Positions 9,613 to 23,444 of a stretch of DNA of 64,000 nt are shown here, piece by piece (position 1 is the stretch's first letter; every line of letters begins with the position of its first letter). Origin of the DNA: Eriocheir sinensis (lineage: Eukaryota; Arthropoda; Malacostraca; Decapoda; Varunidae); NCBI RefSeq assembly GCF_024679095.1, contig NC_066577.1, positions 1,208,351 to 1,272,350 on the forward strand. The letters run 5' to 3'. The notes under the pieces were generated by a model, which worked only from the letters and a program-made list of their open reading frames with translations, was not told the origin of the DNA and did not search any database. The translations under genes were made by a program, and so were the position numbers.

Positions 9613-12600
9613 ATTTGGTTGCTAGTTTGGGTTTGTAGTTGTTTTTTTCGTTTGCTTCTGGTTTGTTTGTGGTGTGTTTCTGGTTTGGTTTGTGTTTCAT
9701 TCCTGTTGTCGTGTTTTGATAGTTTTTTCTTAGTAATATTTGGTCTTGGTTATATTTTTAGATTACATTGATGTCTTATTTAGTGGAGTTTGCGATTTTT
9801 TTTTTTTTTTTTATTCTTTCAGTATTTCAGTTTTATGTCAAGTGCTCGATACACGCTTATCTTTTTCTATGATTTTTTTTTTTTTTTTTTACTCCTGTAG
9901 TTTTATTGCGCGTTATTTTATTTATTTCTAATGTTAATGCTGTGGTTTTGTTTTTGTTTTTTTCCTTCGAGTATTCAAGATTTTGTTCCAGTTTTCAGTT
10001 AGTTTTCCAATATTTTTTTTCGTTTCATTCTGTTTCTACCAAAGTATTCAGTGACATTTTTAATTCCCTCGGTATTTTTTTGTTTCAGTATTTTTTTCCA
10101 ACATTTGAAGTGCACTCTTTCTCACTCCTTTTTTTTTTCTTTCTTTCTCCATCTCTGTATCTATCCATATTTTTATTTTTCTCCAACTTTTTCTCGCATA
10201 CTTTTTATTGGTTCTTTGGTGGCATATATGTGTTGTTTCTATATTTTTTTCTCAACTGAATTCCCGTCCTGTTCCCGTAGCTCATATATTCCTGCGGGTA
10301 TTCCGGGACTCCACTTTTGCTGCAGGATTCCTGTTTGGGTTCTGAAATTCCTGCAGGATATCCCGAACGACTGTTTTTATTACATCGCTCTCCTTTCCTC
10401 CTCTACTCCCAGCTCTCCTTCTCTTCATCATTTCCTCTTTCTCTTCGTCATCGTTTTTTTTAATTATTTTCGCTTCCTTTTATTCATTCGATTTCCTTTC
10501 TTTTCTTATTCCTTTACTTCGTTTTCGTTTTTTCGTTTTTCATTTCGTTTTGTTTTTCTCCAATTTTCTTTCATCTCTTGATTTTTTACTTTTCTTTCTC
10601 TCCACGCGCACTTTTCTTCCCTTCATTTCTTTATTTTCTCTATTTTTTCTCTTTCCTCTTGTTATTCTTGGGGTTCTTTCCACCACTTTCTTAATTTTTT
10701 TTTAGCTCGTTCGTTCTTTTCCTCTTTTCCTCACTTGCTTTTTTAACTTTTACTTCAATTTATATTCCTCTGGTTAGTTTTTGTCTACTTGCCAGCCTTT
10801 CGTTTATTTTTTTTCCGTTGCTTCCTCTAATTTTCCTCCTCCTCAACTTTTTTTCTTTTCTCATCCTTTCACTTTTTATTTCCATTATCATTCAGTTTTC
10901 TTCTCCAATTTTTCTTTAGAAGTCATTTCTCTTCTTTTTTCCGTTTCTCTTCAGCGATCTTCTTTCCATTTTCTCATTTTTCGCTCTTCTCCTTTCCCTT
11001 TGCATGTTTCACTCTCTTCCTTCTCTCCCTCCCTCTCTTCCAATGTTTGACAACACTCTCCTACCTCTCACTTAACCTCCTTTCCTTCCTTCCTTTCTTC
11101 CTTCCTTCCTTGGCTAGATTATTTTTGTCTTCTCTTTCTACATTTCTCTGTTTTATTATATTCTTCGTTAATATGCATCTTACATTGTGTCCATTATTAC
11201 TCTATCCATCTATCTATCTATTTATCTGTTTGTATCTATCTATCTATCTATCTTATTACAAGCTTACTTTTCCCAAACACAATATTCCTTCAGTAATTTT
11301 TTCCTCCGCTTTTTTGTTACTCTACACATGTTCTTATTATCCCTCCCTGCTGTCCTGCATCCCTATCCAATATAGTTATATTTCTCTCCATTTTTCGTGA
11401 CGGAACTGACATCTCCCCATTCCTCATTCCTTACCCTTTCCCCATCCTCCTCCTCCTCCTCCTCCTCCTCCTCCTCCTTTCCTTTCCTCGTCTCCATTTT
11501 AGGTACTTCCCTTTTCTTCCTTCCTCTTATCATTCATTTCCCTCCAACTTTTCCCCTATTTGCTTTTCCTCTCCCTCGTTCCCTCTCTTCTCTACTCCTT
11601 CCCTCTCTCCTTTCACTTCCCCGCTTAATACATTCTCTATCTCTTCCTTCGTCTATTCTTTCATCACCCCTTACACTTTAACAGAACCTCTCCTCCCTTC
11701 TCTCTTCCTTTTTTTCCTTATTTTTATCCCCCATCTTTCTCCTCTTCACTTTAGATATCCTCCCTTTCTCTTTCTTCCTCTCCTCCTCTCTTTCCCTCCA
11801 ACAGGACCCTCCCTCTGTATCCTTTCCCTCATCCTTATTATCTGTTCTTCCTTCGTTTGTTTCTCCCTTCTCTCCCCTCTCCTCCTCCACGTCCTAGATA
11901 AACACTCCCTCTCGTCCTGTCTCCCCTCCCTCCCCTCTAAGACATTCATTCCTCATTCAGGTAATCTCCCATTTCTTAAGACTGATGTTGCTACTAATTA
12001 CGCCAGGTGAACTTCCCTTGCCCCCCTGCCCATCCTTACCTGCTTGCCCCCCCCATCCCTTCTCTTCCCTTCCCCCTTCCATACCTTTCCCACCTTCCCT
12101 TCCCTTCCTTTCCCTTCCTTTCCTTTCACTTCCCTCCTTCCCTTCCCTTTCTCTTTCTTTCATTTCCCCTCCCCTCCACCTTTCCAGCCTTACCTGCCCC
12201 CACTCCTCCCCTTCCCCATACTGACTTATTTGTGCCACCCTTCCTCCTGTCTTCCCCTTCCCTTCTCCCGACTTTTCACGCTTTGTGCACATTTACTTTT
12301 TTTTTCTACTTGGAAGCACAAACTATTTTTTTTTTTTACATTATACTCCTTTTATTCACTTTTTTTTTACCTGCCCGGCCTCGGTTACCTGAGGAGTACA
12401 ATACAGGCAGACTTTGTGCTCCAGTTATTTTTTCCTCACCTCCAAGGTCAACATTTTTTTTTCCAACTTTTTTACTTTTTTTTCTTGTCCGTAACGTTCG
12501 CACAGTTCCGTAGTTTCTTTCCTCCTCCGTGCAGCGCTGCGGACCGGTGTTTTCCTTGTGTGTGACTCGTGCTGTTCTGTTTGGTTCGCCTTAACTTGTT

Positions 12601-12695
12601 CCGTTAATAACTTTCCGTGCGTGTGTCTTACATTTAGACTTTACTTGAACATGGTCTGGAAGGGACGAGTTTATGTGCGTTCTCGTGTTTTTCTT
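9613..12695. other. T-rich / pyrimidine-rich 3-kb block without genes
   Basis: The plus strand is almost all T and C: poly-T runs (9797-9820, 9870-9890, 12295-12500), TTCC repeats near 11085-11110, a TATC tract at about 11203-11250 and a TCC tract at 11446-11477. All ORFs are Phe/Leu/Ser-rich products of composition. Between about 10260 and 10370 there is a more complex segment with ATTCCTGC motifs shared with 7325-7367. I see no gene. Confidence 0.7.
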
Positions 12696-12696
12696 T

Positions 12697-12698
<2 letters not shown>

Positions 12699-12754
<56 letters not shown>

Positions 12755-12785
12755 TGTGTGTGTGTGTGAGTGTGTGTGTGTGTGT
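12699..12785. repeat. (GT)n microsatellite
   Basis: GT dinucleotides with two GA interruptions. Confidence 0.97.
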
Positions 12786-13191
12786 TCATGTAACGGTATC
12801 ATGTGTTTTCGGTTTGCATCTTTGTTGTATATTCGTGGGCGTGTGCTTTTAATTAGAATTTTGTTTATTTTTGTTTGCTAAGAGTATATATTGATTGTCT
12901 TGTTTGTGTGTATTTGTGTTTCTTTATGACTTTTGGTGTGTCTTCGCCTCCCTGTGTGTTTTTTTTCTTAACCAGGAACCAAAACCTCCATAAATATGCA
13001 AGATTTTATCGTGGATACTTTAACGTCATGTCAAATAATTACAAAAGTATAAAATTGAGGTAGGTGTGTGTTGGCGAGATAACTTTAAATATTCAGAAAG
13101 TTCTACACCAAAGATTGCATTTTTTTTCTTTTACAGGAGAAAGGTGGGTTGTGTGTGCCGCCAAGTCGCCGCGGCATGTACGTAAGTGTTG

Positions 13192-13193
<2 letters not shown>

Positions 13194-13248
<55 letters not shown>

Positions 13249-13330
13249 TCACCTCTTGGTCTGCTGCGGGTCTCTCTCGAGACAGACAGCCGTTCCCCTA
13301 CGGAAGAGCACAGAGCTCGTAGTACCAATC

Positions 13331-13401
<71 letters not shown>

Positions 13402-13482
13402 TCACCTCTTGGCTGCTGCGGGTCTCTCTCGAGACAGCCAGCCATTCCCCTACGGAAGAGCACAGAGCTCGTTGTACCAATC

Positions 13483-13562
<80 letters not shown>
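13194..13562. repeat. Compound repeat: (GT)n / 86-88-bp unit / (GT)n / unit / (GT)n
   Basis: Three GT arrays (about 13194-13244, 13332-13398, 13483-13562) alternate with two near-identical 86-88-bp units beginning AATTCACCTCTTGG and ending GTACCAATCTT. The second unit differs by a two-base deletion and a few substitutions. A unit bracketed by the same dinucleotide repeat on both sides fits a microsatellite-associated mini-element, or tandem duplication of unit plus microsatellite. Confidence 0.85.
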
Positions 13563-13564
<2 letters not shown>

Positions 13565-13844
13565 AAAGGTTGATGGCATGACACAATCAGCAACCACGTC
13601 AAAAGGAATATCTGGGAAACTAAACTAAACAATCGGTAAAGAAAACGAAACTTTAGCATCATTTCCCCGCTGTTTCACGCACCGTCACAATGCATCCATC
13701 AGCTCCACCTCTTCCTCCACTGCCACCCAAACAACACACGCGTCTCTTTCTCCACCTACTCCATCACTTCCTTCTTTTCTTTCACTTCCACCGCCACTCA
13801 ACCACAACCTCCATCTCTTCCACCACCTCCCCTACCACATCACT
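13563..13844. other. Spacer, CCA/TCC-rich, no gene
   Basis: Low-complexity CCACC/TCC sequence from about 13680 up to the tail of CR1 copy A. It resembles the sequence at 16749-16870 on the other side of that element, so the LINE inserted into a pyrimidine-rich CCACC tract. Confidence 0.4.
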
Positions 13845-13934
13845 TAAGAACATAAGAACATAAGAACGCAGGAGTCTGCAAGAGGCCGGTAGGCCTGTAC
13901 GAGGCAGCTCCTTTGACCCTAAGCTCCCGTGTAT

Positions 13935-14607
13935 CTAACCCCACCTAATATCGCTGTCCATGAATTTATCTAGTCTAATTTTGAATGTGACAATTGTATT
14001 GGCACTTACCACATGACTGCTAAGCCTATTCCACTCATCCACCACCCTATTAGTAAACCAATTTTTGCCTATGTCCCTGTTGAATCTGAATTTATCCAGT
14101 TTAAACCCGTTACTTCGTGTCCTACCCGGTTCTTTTACCAACAAAACCTTATGAATGTCTCCCTTATTAAAGCCCTTCATCCATTTATAAACCTCGATCA
14201 TGTCTCCACGCACCCTTCGCCTTTCTAGAGAATGCAAGTTTAACTGTTTGAGTCTTTCCTCGTATGGCAAGTTTCTCAACCCCTGAATCATCTTAGTCAT
14301 CCTCCTCTGCACCGATTCTAACATTTTGATATCCATTCTATAGTAGGGTGACCAGAACTGAACCGCATAGTCAAGATGAGGTCTAACTAATGCTAAATAT
14401 AGTTTGAGGAAGACTTCGGGGCTTCTGTTGCTTACGCTCCTTGAAATAAATCCCAGTACCCTATTAGCTCGATTTCTAGCTTGAATGCAATGTGCCCTTG
14501 GACGGAGATCAGAGCTCACTAAGACCCCTAAATCCCTCTCGCACCCAGACCTACTTATGAGAGTGTCATTTAAGCAATAGTTATGTGAGGGTTGTTCCTA
14601 CCTACAC
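13935..14607 (-). pseudogene. CR1 copy A ORF2: C-terminal region
   Basis: Thumb-like and C-terminal part with [30 protein letters not shown] and LERRRVRGDMIEVYKWM, typical of CR1/L2-group LINE C-termini. The normal stop is at 13935, then about 85 bp of 3' UTR run to the octamer tail. Confidence 0.85.
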
Positions 14608-15090
14608 TCAGAATACTGCACTTCCTACATTGAACTCCATCTGCCATTTATCCGCCCAGTCATATAATCTGTTGAGTTCACCTTGGAGAATACTAGCGTC
14701 CTGATCCGACTCAATTACTCTACCGATCTTGGTATCATCTGCAAATTTACTAACATCACTACTAATTCCTGTGTCTAAGTCATTGATATAAATAATAAAC
14801 AAAAGTGGACCTAATACCGAACCTTGTGGGACCCCACTCGTAACACATCCCCAGTCAGATCTTTTACCATTGATTTGCACTCTTTGCTTCCTATTGCTAA
14901 GCCACGCCTTGACCCAGTTCAAAACTTTACCCTCTACTCCGTGAGCCTGTAATTTAAGCAACAGTCGTTGGTGAGGAACTTTGTCAAACGCTTTACTAAA
15001 ATCAAGATAGATTACATCATAATTTTCATCTCTGTCAACCGCCTCAAATACTTTATAGTAGAAGGACAAGAGATTGGTGAGGCATGACCT
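14608..15090 (-). pseudogene. CR1 copy A ORF2: RT catalytic half
   Basis: Contains YLDFSKAFDKVPH, SGVPQGSVLGPLLF and the FADD catalytic box (KFADDTKIG). It ends early because one G is missing from a GGG run near 14632 compared with copy B. The catalytic residues themselves are intact. Confidence 0.85.
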
Positions 15091-15773
15091 ACCTTTTGTG
15101 AACCCATGCTGCGAGTCGTGAATTGCTATGTTTCTCTAAATGCTCATGAATGTTCCTGGCTATTATGGACTCCAGCATCTTCCCTATAACCGATGTTAAG
15201 CTAATTGGGCGATAGTTTGAAGCAACTGACCTGTCCCCCTTTTTAAAAATCGGCGTCACATTAGCTACTTTCCATAGGCTCGGCACATAGCCAGTATTTA
15301 CCGACATCTTAAAGATGTCGGTTAGTGGGTCACTGATTATATCATCTAGCTCCTTTAATACCCTCGGAAATATCCCGTCAGGACCTGGCGACTTGTTCTT
15401 CTTAAGCTTATCTATCTCATCCTGAACTACTTGCCTGGTAATGATTATATCCCTCAATTTGTCGCCATCGCCCTCGTACACCTGAACTCTTTCCGGTATA
15501 GTCGTTCGATCCTCCTGTGTGAATACTGAAAGGAAGTAGTCGTTCAACAATGTGCTCATATTTTCGTAATTTTCTACTAGCTCCCCTGTGTTTGATTTCA
15601 GCGGTCCAATTTTCTCCCGTGTTTTTGTTCTATACATCTGAAAGAAGCCCTTAGGATTACTTTTCGCCTCATTTGCTACTTTGATCTCATAGTTCTTGAT
15701 TGATATACTCGTGTTTTTCTTAACTAATCTAGATAGATCGACGTACCGGCCCCTGAGATGTGTTTCCCATTCT
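15089..15773 (-). pseudogene. CR1 copy A ORF2: RT N-terminal half
   Basis: Reverse transcriptase fingers and palm. Motifs include KSPGPDGIFPRVLK, PIFKKGDRSVASNYRPISL and SVIGKMLESIIARNI. The frame resumes after the endonuclease stop and then breaks at about 15125, where two bases (TT) present in copies B and C are missing; it ends out of frame at 15089. Confidence 0.85.
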
Positions 15774-16748
15774 TTATTTTCTGATAAATTCCTTCTTTAA
15801 CCCAATCTCGTGTTTTAGTCCACGAGTCATCCACTTAGGATCATTGTTTTCTTTTCTAAGTGTTCGCTGTGGTATATGCTGTTCTTGCCCCTCTACTATT
15901 ACTCTAACTAAATTATTGTAAGACATTTCTACCTGGTTCTCCTGGCTCTCCAATCCGCAGTTCTGGCCCTCATGAATCCCTAAATTATCCCAGTTTACAC
16001 CTTCAAGATATCTTCGAAGCCACTCGTAGTTTGCTCTTCTAAAATCTGGCACTAACACTGGGTTTGGATCACGGGTTACCGCCCAGTCTAACCTAAAACG
16101 AACCGTTCTGTGATCACTATTTCCTAACTCTCCGCCCACCTCCAACTCACGTAGCAAGTTCCCATTATTGGTTAGGACTAAGTCTAATATGTTATCTCCT
16201 CTGGTAGGCTCAGTAACTACCTGCTTAAGGAAATTATCTTGTATAACTTCAAGAAAGTCCTCGGCTTCCAGGTCACCCACTAGATCTTCCCAGTCTATAT
16301 TCCTATAATTAAAGTCCTCCATTACGCAGACATTTCTACTCATACTCGCCCTGCCAATCTCCTGTAGTAATATACTCGTGTCCTGCCTGTTAAGGTTGGG
16401 TGGCCTGTATATAACTCCTAGAGTTAGTTTTTCTTTCCCTTTGTAAACGTCCACCCAAACTGATTCTGAATCCATGTTAGTTTTGACTGAGTTGTTAACT
16501 AAACATTTAAGTGAGTCTTTAACATATAGCGCAACTCCACCTCCCTTTCTGCCCCTTCTGTCTTTGTGAAACATCTGATAACCCGTTATTTCAAATTCTG
16601 ACCTAAAATTTCTATTAGCAAAGTCTATCCATGTCTCAGTGATCGCTATTATGTCAAAATTTTCTGAACAAGCTTCACCCCTTAGTAAGTCTATCTTGTT
16701 TCTGAGGCTCCTGCTGTTAGTATAGAAGATTCTTAGCCCGTCCTCTGT
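15774..16748 (-). pseudogene. CR1 copy A ORF2: AP-type endonuclease domain
   Basis: This domain nicks target DNA for target-primed reverse transcription. Visible motifs are NSRSLRNKIDLL, ITETW (catalytic Glu), GVALYVKD, DFNYRNIDW and SDHRTVRF (catalytic Asp/His), in the order expected of apurinic-endonuclease-like LINE nucleases. The frame runs to a TAA at 15774-15776 just after EFIRK, where the polyprotein should continue into RT; the downstream sequence resumes one base on. Copies B and C share exactly this stop. The open frame extends to 16799, but the part beyond 16748 is host flank. Confidence 0.88.
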
Positions 16749-18806
<2,058 letters not shown>

Positions 18807-18904
18807 GAGAGAGAACGGGGAAAATAGAATAGTATCCCGTCTTCCTCACTGTCTCACAGCCAGCTGACGTCACAGGCTGCGCAGTGGAGGTAAAGTGAGG
18901 AGAC

Positions 18905-19330
18905 CTGATACTATAGATCTTGGTTTTGACTAAGAGCAAACCTCGTGACCCGGGCAGGTGTAAAAGGATCAGGCAAAGCATTGTGTAAGGGATGCCGATT
19001 ATTCTTAAAAACTTTAAATAACACACACACCAACTTGACGCCGATGATCAAGATCAAGAACAAGTGCCGGAGAAATAAGTTTATTTGAATTGATTGCTCT
19101 GTCAAGTAACTTTAAATGGCAACTGGCAGCAGACATCCAAACAGGAGCACAATATTCAAAGTGGGGCAAAATGAATACATAAAATGATTTGATTACAGTT
19201 GAGTCACAAGCAAATGTTTTGAAGCACTTACGAAGTAAGCCTGTCTTCTGTGCAATAGTGGAAGACATGGAACGTTAGTGCTTCTCAAATGTCAGTTTAT
19301 AATCAAGAGTGACTCCCAACTAGAAATATC
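18905..19330 (-). pseudogene. Decayed LINE RT C-terminal fragment (third LINE family)
   Basis: On the minus strand the sequence GVTLDYKLTFEKH, then IAQKTGLLRKC, FILPHFEYCAPVWMSAA and HPLHNALPDPF reads as the C-terminal part of a non-LTR reverse transcriptase. It is split by a stop after FEKH and a frame change near 19030. It does not match the CR1 or LINE-Q copies here, so it is a separate family. Both ends are ragged and no tail repeats are visible. Confidence 0.7.
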
Positions 19331-19675
19331 CTTAATCTGTTCACCAAAAATATGCAAACAAGGATGAGGTGGATTTAAGGTACGGGATCTGCTGATGGTA
19401 ATGGGATGGTTACTGGTTGGGCACTGGTGGTTAGGGATAAGTGGAATATGGAAGAAAAAGAGAACGAGGAAAAAAAAGACGAAACGGTAGTAATAGAATT
19501 TGGGATTTTGGTAAGAGGGGGAAAAGGAGGAGGAGGAAGTGTGAGATCAGCGAAAGAGATTACAAGAAATTCAACTGGGAACAAGCAAATCTGAAGGAGA
19601 AAATGGAGGAGGAGGAAGATGAGCGAACTTAGAAGCGGGAGAAACAAGCAGAGAAGGAGATAGACACCATGCAAA

Positions 19676-19877
19676 GCGGAAGGAGTGGAGGAGGAGGAGG
19701 AGGAGGAGGAGGAGAAGGATGTATAGATGGAGGAGGAGGAGAAGGATGTATAGATGGAGGAGGAGGAGAAGGAGGAGGAGGAGGAGGAGGAGGAGGAGGA
19801 GGAGGAGAAGGATGTATAGATGGAGGAGGAGGAGAAGGAGGAGGATGAGGAGGAGGAGGAGGAGGAGGAGGAGGAAA
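19676..19877. repeat. GGA-rich minisatellite with a GGATGTATAGAT module
   Basis: GGA triplets alternate with a 12-bp module GGATGTATAGAT, present three times (about 19718, 19745 and 19809). Poly-Arg/Gly/Ser ORFs over it are artefacts. Confidence 0.9.
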
Positions 19878-19967
19878 CATGGAAACATGGAAACATGGAC
19901 GAACAGGTAGCAGAAAGCCTGTTGGCTCATTGCGAGGCTGCCTGCTTTCAGTGATTTAATCAATCCG

Positions 19968-20882
19968 TCACCCTGCCTGGTCAAACTCTTTCGCCTCTGC
20001 CTGTCAACATCTACCTTTCCTTCCTACTGGAAGTATGCCTTCATACAGCCTGTGCCTAAGAAGGGTGACCGTTCCAATCCCTCAAACTACCGTCCTATAG
20101 CTTTACTTTCTTGTCTATCTAAAGCTTTTGAATCAATCCTTAACCGGAAGATTCAAAAGCACCTTTCCACTTCTGACCTTCTATCTGATCGCCAGTATGG
20201 GTTCCGCAAGGGGCGTTCTACTGGTGATCTCCTTGCCTTCCTAACTGACCCTTGGTTATCCTCTCTTAGCCGTTTCAGTGAAACCTTTGCTATTGCGCTG
20301 GACATATCAAAAGCTTTTGATAGGGTCTGGCACAAATCTTTGCTTTCCAAACTACCCTCCTACGGTTTCTATCCTTCTCTCTGTACCTTTATCTCTAGTT
20401 TCCTTTCTGACCGATCTATTTATGCTGTGATAGACGGTCACTGTTCTTCCCCTAAACCTATTAACAGTGGTGTCCCACAGGGTTCTGTCCTATCTCCCAC
20501 TCTCTTTCTGTTGTTCATTGATGATCTTCTTTCCAAAACGAACTGTCCTATCCATTCCTTCGCCGATGATTCCACTCTGCATTACTCAACTTCTTTCAAT
20601 AGAAGACCCACCCTACAGGAATTTAACGACTCAAGACTGGAGGCAACAGAACGCTTAGCCTCAGACATTACTATTATTTCCGATTGGGGCAAGAGGAACC
20701 TGGTGTCCTTCAACGCCTCAAAAACACAGTTACTCCACCTATCCACTCGACACAATCTTCCAAACAACTATCCCCTATTATTTGACAACACTCAGCTATC
20801 ACCTTCTTCAACACTAAACATCCTCGGTCTATCCTTAACTCAAAATCTCAACCTCGAAACTTCATATCTCATCTCTTACTAA
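19968..20882 (+). pseudogene. LINE-Q copy a reverse transcriptase fragment
   Basis: RT palm and fingers: PKKGDRSNPSNYRPIALL, FRKGRSTGDLLAF, ALDISKAFDRVWH, SGVPQGSVLSPTLF and the FADD box (HSFADDSTLHY). The frame is open from the truncation point, with no native start, and stops at 20880-20882. An extra base near 20858 (AACCTCGAAAC against AACTGGAAAC in copy d) throws the C-terminus into frame 1. Confidence 0.88.
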
Positions 20883-21381
20883 ATCAGCTTCCTCAAGGCT
20901 GGGCGTTCTTTACCGTCTCCGCCAGTTCTTCTTCCCCGCACAGCTGCTATCCATTTACAGGAGCCTTGTCCGCCATCGTATGGAGTATGCATCTCACACA
21001 GCTCTCCTTTACAGAGTGGAGTCTAAGTCTCTTCGTTTCATCAGCTCTCCTCCTCATACTGATAGTCTTCTACCTCTCAAATTCCGCCGCCATGTTGCCT
21101 CTCTTTCTATCTTCTATCGTTATTTTCACGCTGACTGCTCTTCTGAACTTGCTAACTGCATGCCTCCCCCCCTCCCGCTGCCCCGCTGCACACGACTTTC
21201 TACTCATGCTCATCCCTATACTGTCCAAACCCCTTATGCAAGAGTCAACCAGCATCTTCACTCTTTCATCCCTCATGCTGGTAAACTCTGGAACTATCTT
21301 CCTTCATCTGTATTTCCTCCTGCCTACGACTTGAACTCTTTCAAGAGGAGGGTTTCAGGATACCTCTCCTCCCGAAATTGA
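20883..21381 (+). pseudogene. LINE-Q copy a C-terminal region (shifted frame)
   Basis: Continues the RT protein in frame 1: MEYASHTALLYRVESK, KFRRHVASLSIFYRYF, ending NSFKRRVSGYLSSRN at the natural stop 21379-21381. Compared with copy d, seven codons (VWGGSTH) are missing between two short CTCA repeats, which looks like a replication-slippage deletion. Confidence 0.85.
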
Positions 21382-21500
21382 CCTCTCTTTTTTTGGACAC
21401 CCCTTTGACCTCTATTCAGGAGCACTTAGTAGCGGGCTTTTTTATATTTTTCTTTGCGCCCTTGAACTGTTTCCTTAGTTTAAAAAAAAAATTCAAAACC

Positions 21501-21600
21501 ATAATTCGTCCTCTTCAGTTCGTTCTTCCTTCCTTCCTAATCCTTACCACCTACCTTCCTTCCTTCCTTCCTCCCCCATACCACCCACCTTCCTTCCTTC
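21501..21600. repeat. CTTCC-rich low-complexity tract
   Basis: CTTCCTTCC repeats with CCACC between the 3' end of LINE-Q copy a and the P1 duplication block. Confidence 0.7.
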
Positions 21601-22740
21601 CCTTTCTCTTTCTTTTTCCCTTCTTCGGTTCAGTCCAATCCTGGCGTATAGATGAAAGGAAGAAAAATAAGAAAGCATGGATGAATGGAAGGGATAATTG
21701 AGTAAGGAAAAAAATTAGGGAAGGAAAAGAAGATCAAGAAAAATAATAGGAGGAAAGAAGAAATAAGTTCAGGTCGTGCGTGTGTGGGCGTGACAAGGGC
21801 GTGGGGTGCCAGGCTGTTGTGCTGCTCCCCCTCGGCGCTGGTCAGCGGCGTGGCGAGGCCTGACAGACAGACGTGAAGCTCTTAAGGGAAAGGTTTTCCC
21901 CGCTACCTCGTCTCAAATTGTGACCTCGATCTGTCTTACTTCATGTCCGTGTTTTGTTTTTCTTTATTTTCTTTTTGCTACATTTTTCTTTGTTTTTTGT
22001 CCGTTTTTCGTTTTCTATTTCCTTAATTTTCTACTTTTTTTTTTGTTTCGTCTGTCCTGCCTCATTTTTTTCTATTTATTTCATCGTCAGTTTATTCCCC
22101 CTCCTTCCCTCTCCGCTCCCCCTTCCTCCCATTCGCCTGACAGCCTCCCCGGAAGGTCCATCAGGTAAAGCCGCCTCCCCACGCTGCCTTGATCTCCACA
22201 TTTGTTCTCCACACTGTTAGCGGATTTAGTCTCCTTGCTGGTCTCCACTCATCTCCCAGGGTCTTAATACCTCCACTCTACATGTACTTGTAAGCAGCGT
22301 CCTTGTATCCTCCACCTCTCAAGGTCCACTAATTTACTATCTTATAATGTTCCTTAATTTTAGCTTATCTTTACAGCGTCTTTGTATTCTCCACCTCACA
22401 ACTCCCCTAACTATCCATCTCTTACCTTGCCTTACCTTACCTTACATTACCTTTACCTTTTCTTACCCTATCTTACCTTCCTTACCTATTTCCACTCGTC
22501 ATTCTTCACTAACCTTTTTTTCTCGCATCCTCCTCCTCCACCTGCCTGTCCTCACCTACCTCTGCCTCCCTCTTCTTGCTTCCTCCCGTCTTTTTCCTCC
22601 TCCTGCTATCTCCACTGCCCACTTTTCTTCTATCTGTCTTCTGTTTACTTTCCCTTCTCTTTTCCTTCATCAGTTTCCTTCTACCATTATCCTTCTACCA
22701 CACTCAATTCTTCCCTTGCTACCACCCTCAACCATCCAGC

Positions 22741-22772
22741 CTCCTCCTCCTCCTCCTCCTCCTCCTCCTCCT
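22741..22772. repeat. (TCC)n microsatellite
   Basis: TCC triplets inside P1; a shorter counterpart sits at 43227-43243 in P2. Confidence 0.95.
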
Positions 22773-23007
22773 CCATCAATATCCACCAAACAGAACTTCA
22801 TCCCTCCACCATTTACACCACTATGTTACTGATTACGTACCTGTCTTTCAGAATCTTAGTCCAACCAGTACCCTTCTGCTAGTCTCCTATTACCCTCATC
22901 ATCATCATCATCACCCACTTATCCACTCCCCCGGGGTCAGGGTACACACTATTACTGCGGAATAATCCACAAGACCCAAACTATTATCGGCCTCGCCCTT
23001 TTAGCTC

Positions 23008-23018
23008 GGCGCGCGCGC

Positions 23019-23087
<69 letters not shown>

Positions 23088-23148
23088 GCTGCCGCCACGA
23101 CCCACCAGTTGATTTGTACGTACAATGAAAGTGTATGTTGTGTTAATT

Positions 23149-23228
<80 letters not shown>

Positions 23229-23275
23229 GTGCCGCTGCAGTAAATACAACGTTTAATTAATGTTATATATAATGT

Positions 23276-23338
<63 letters not shown>
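23008..23338. repeat. Microsatellite trio: (GC/GT)n, (GA)n, (AC)n
   Basis: GC then GT at about 23008-23087, GA at 23151-23226 and AC at 23279-23338. The same trio, in the same order with homologous spacers, occurs at 43481-43690 in P2 with different lengths, so all three predate the duplication. Confidence 0.97.
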
Positions 23339-23343
<5 letters not shown>

Positions 23344-23444
23344 TAATTACCACATCCCTATTGTCCTATTAACGCCACTCCATCCGTCTCGAGGTGCAGG
23401 TGTTTAATTAGACAGGTGTACAGGCTCGAGTACGAACAGATAAA

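Larger units (their letters stand above)
13845..16748 (-). mobile_element. CR1-like LINE, copy A (5'-truncated, minus strand)
   Basis: The element reads on the minus strand: endonuclease, RT, C-terminal region, then a 3' tail of 8-bp repeats TTCTTATG (seen as CATAAGAA on the plus strand near 13845-13868). Short terminal repeats of this kind are a CR1-group feature. It matches copies B (25613-30262), C (31373-33795) and D (58413-59523). Homology to copy B stops at about 16748, just inside the start of ORF2, so it is 5'-truncated. Frame breaks at about 15775, 15125 and 14632 make it inactive. Confidence 0.9.
19968..21500 (+). mobile_element. LINE-Q copy a (5'-truncated non-LTR retrotransposon)
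   Basis: Nucleotide homology to copy d (61563-63190) starts abruptly at 19968 (CACCCTGCCTGGTC) and runs to the A-rich 3' tail at about 21480-21500. The element encodes RT and C-terminal region only. It is a different family from the CR1 copies; its clade (Jockey/CR1 group) is not resolved here. A frameshift near 20858 and a 21-bp in-frame deletion near 20997 distinguish this copy. Confidence 0.88.
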
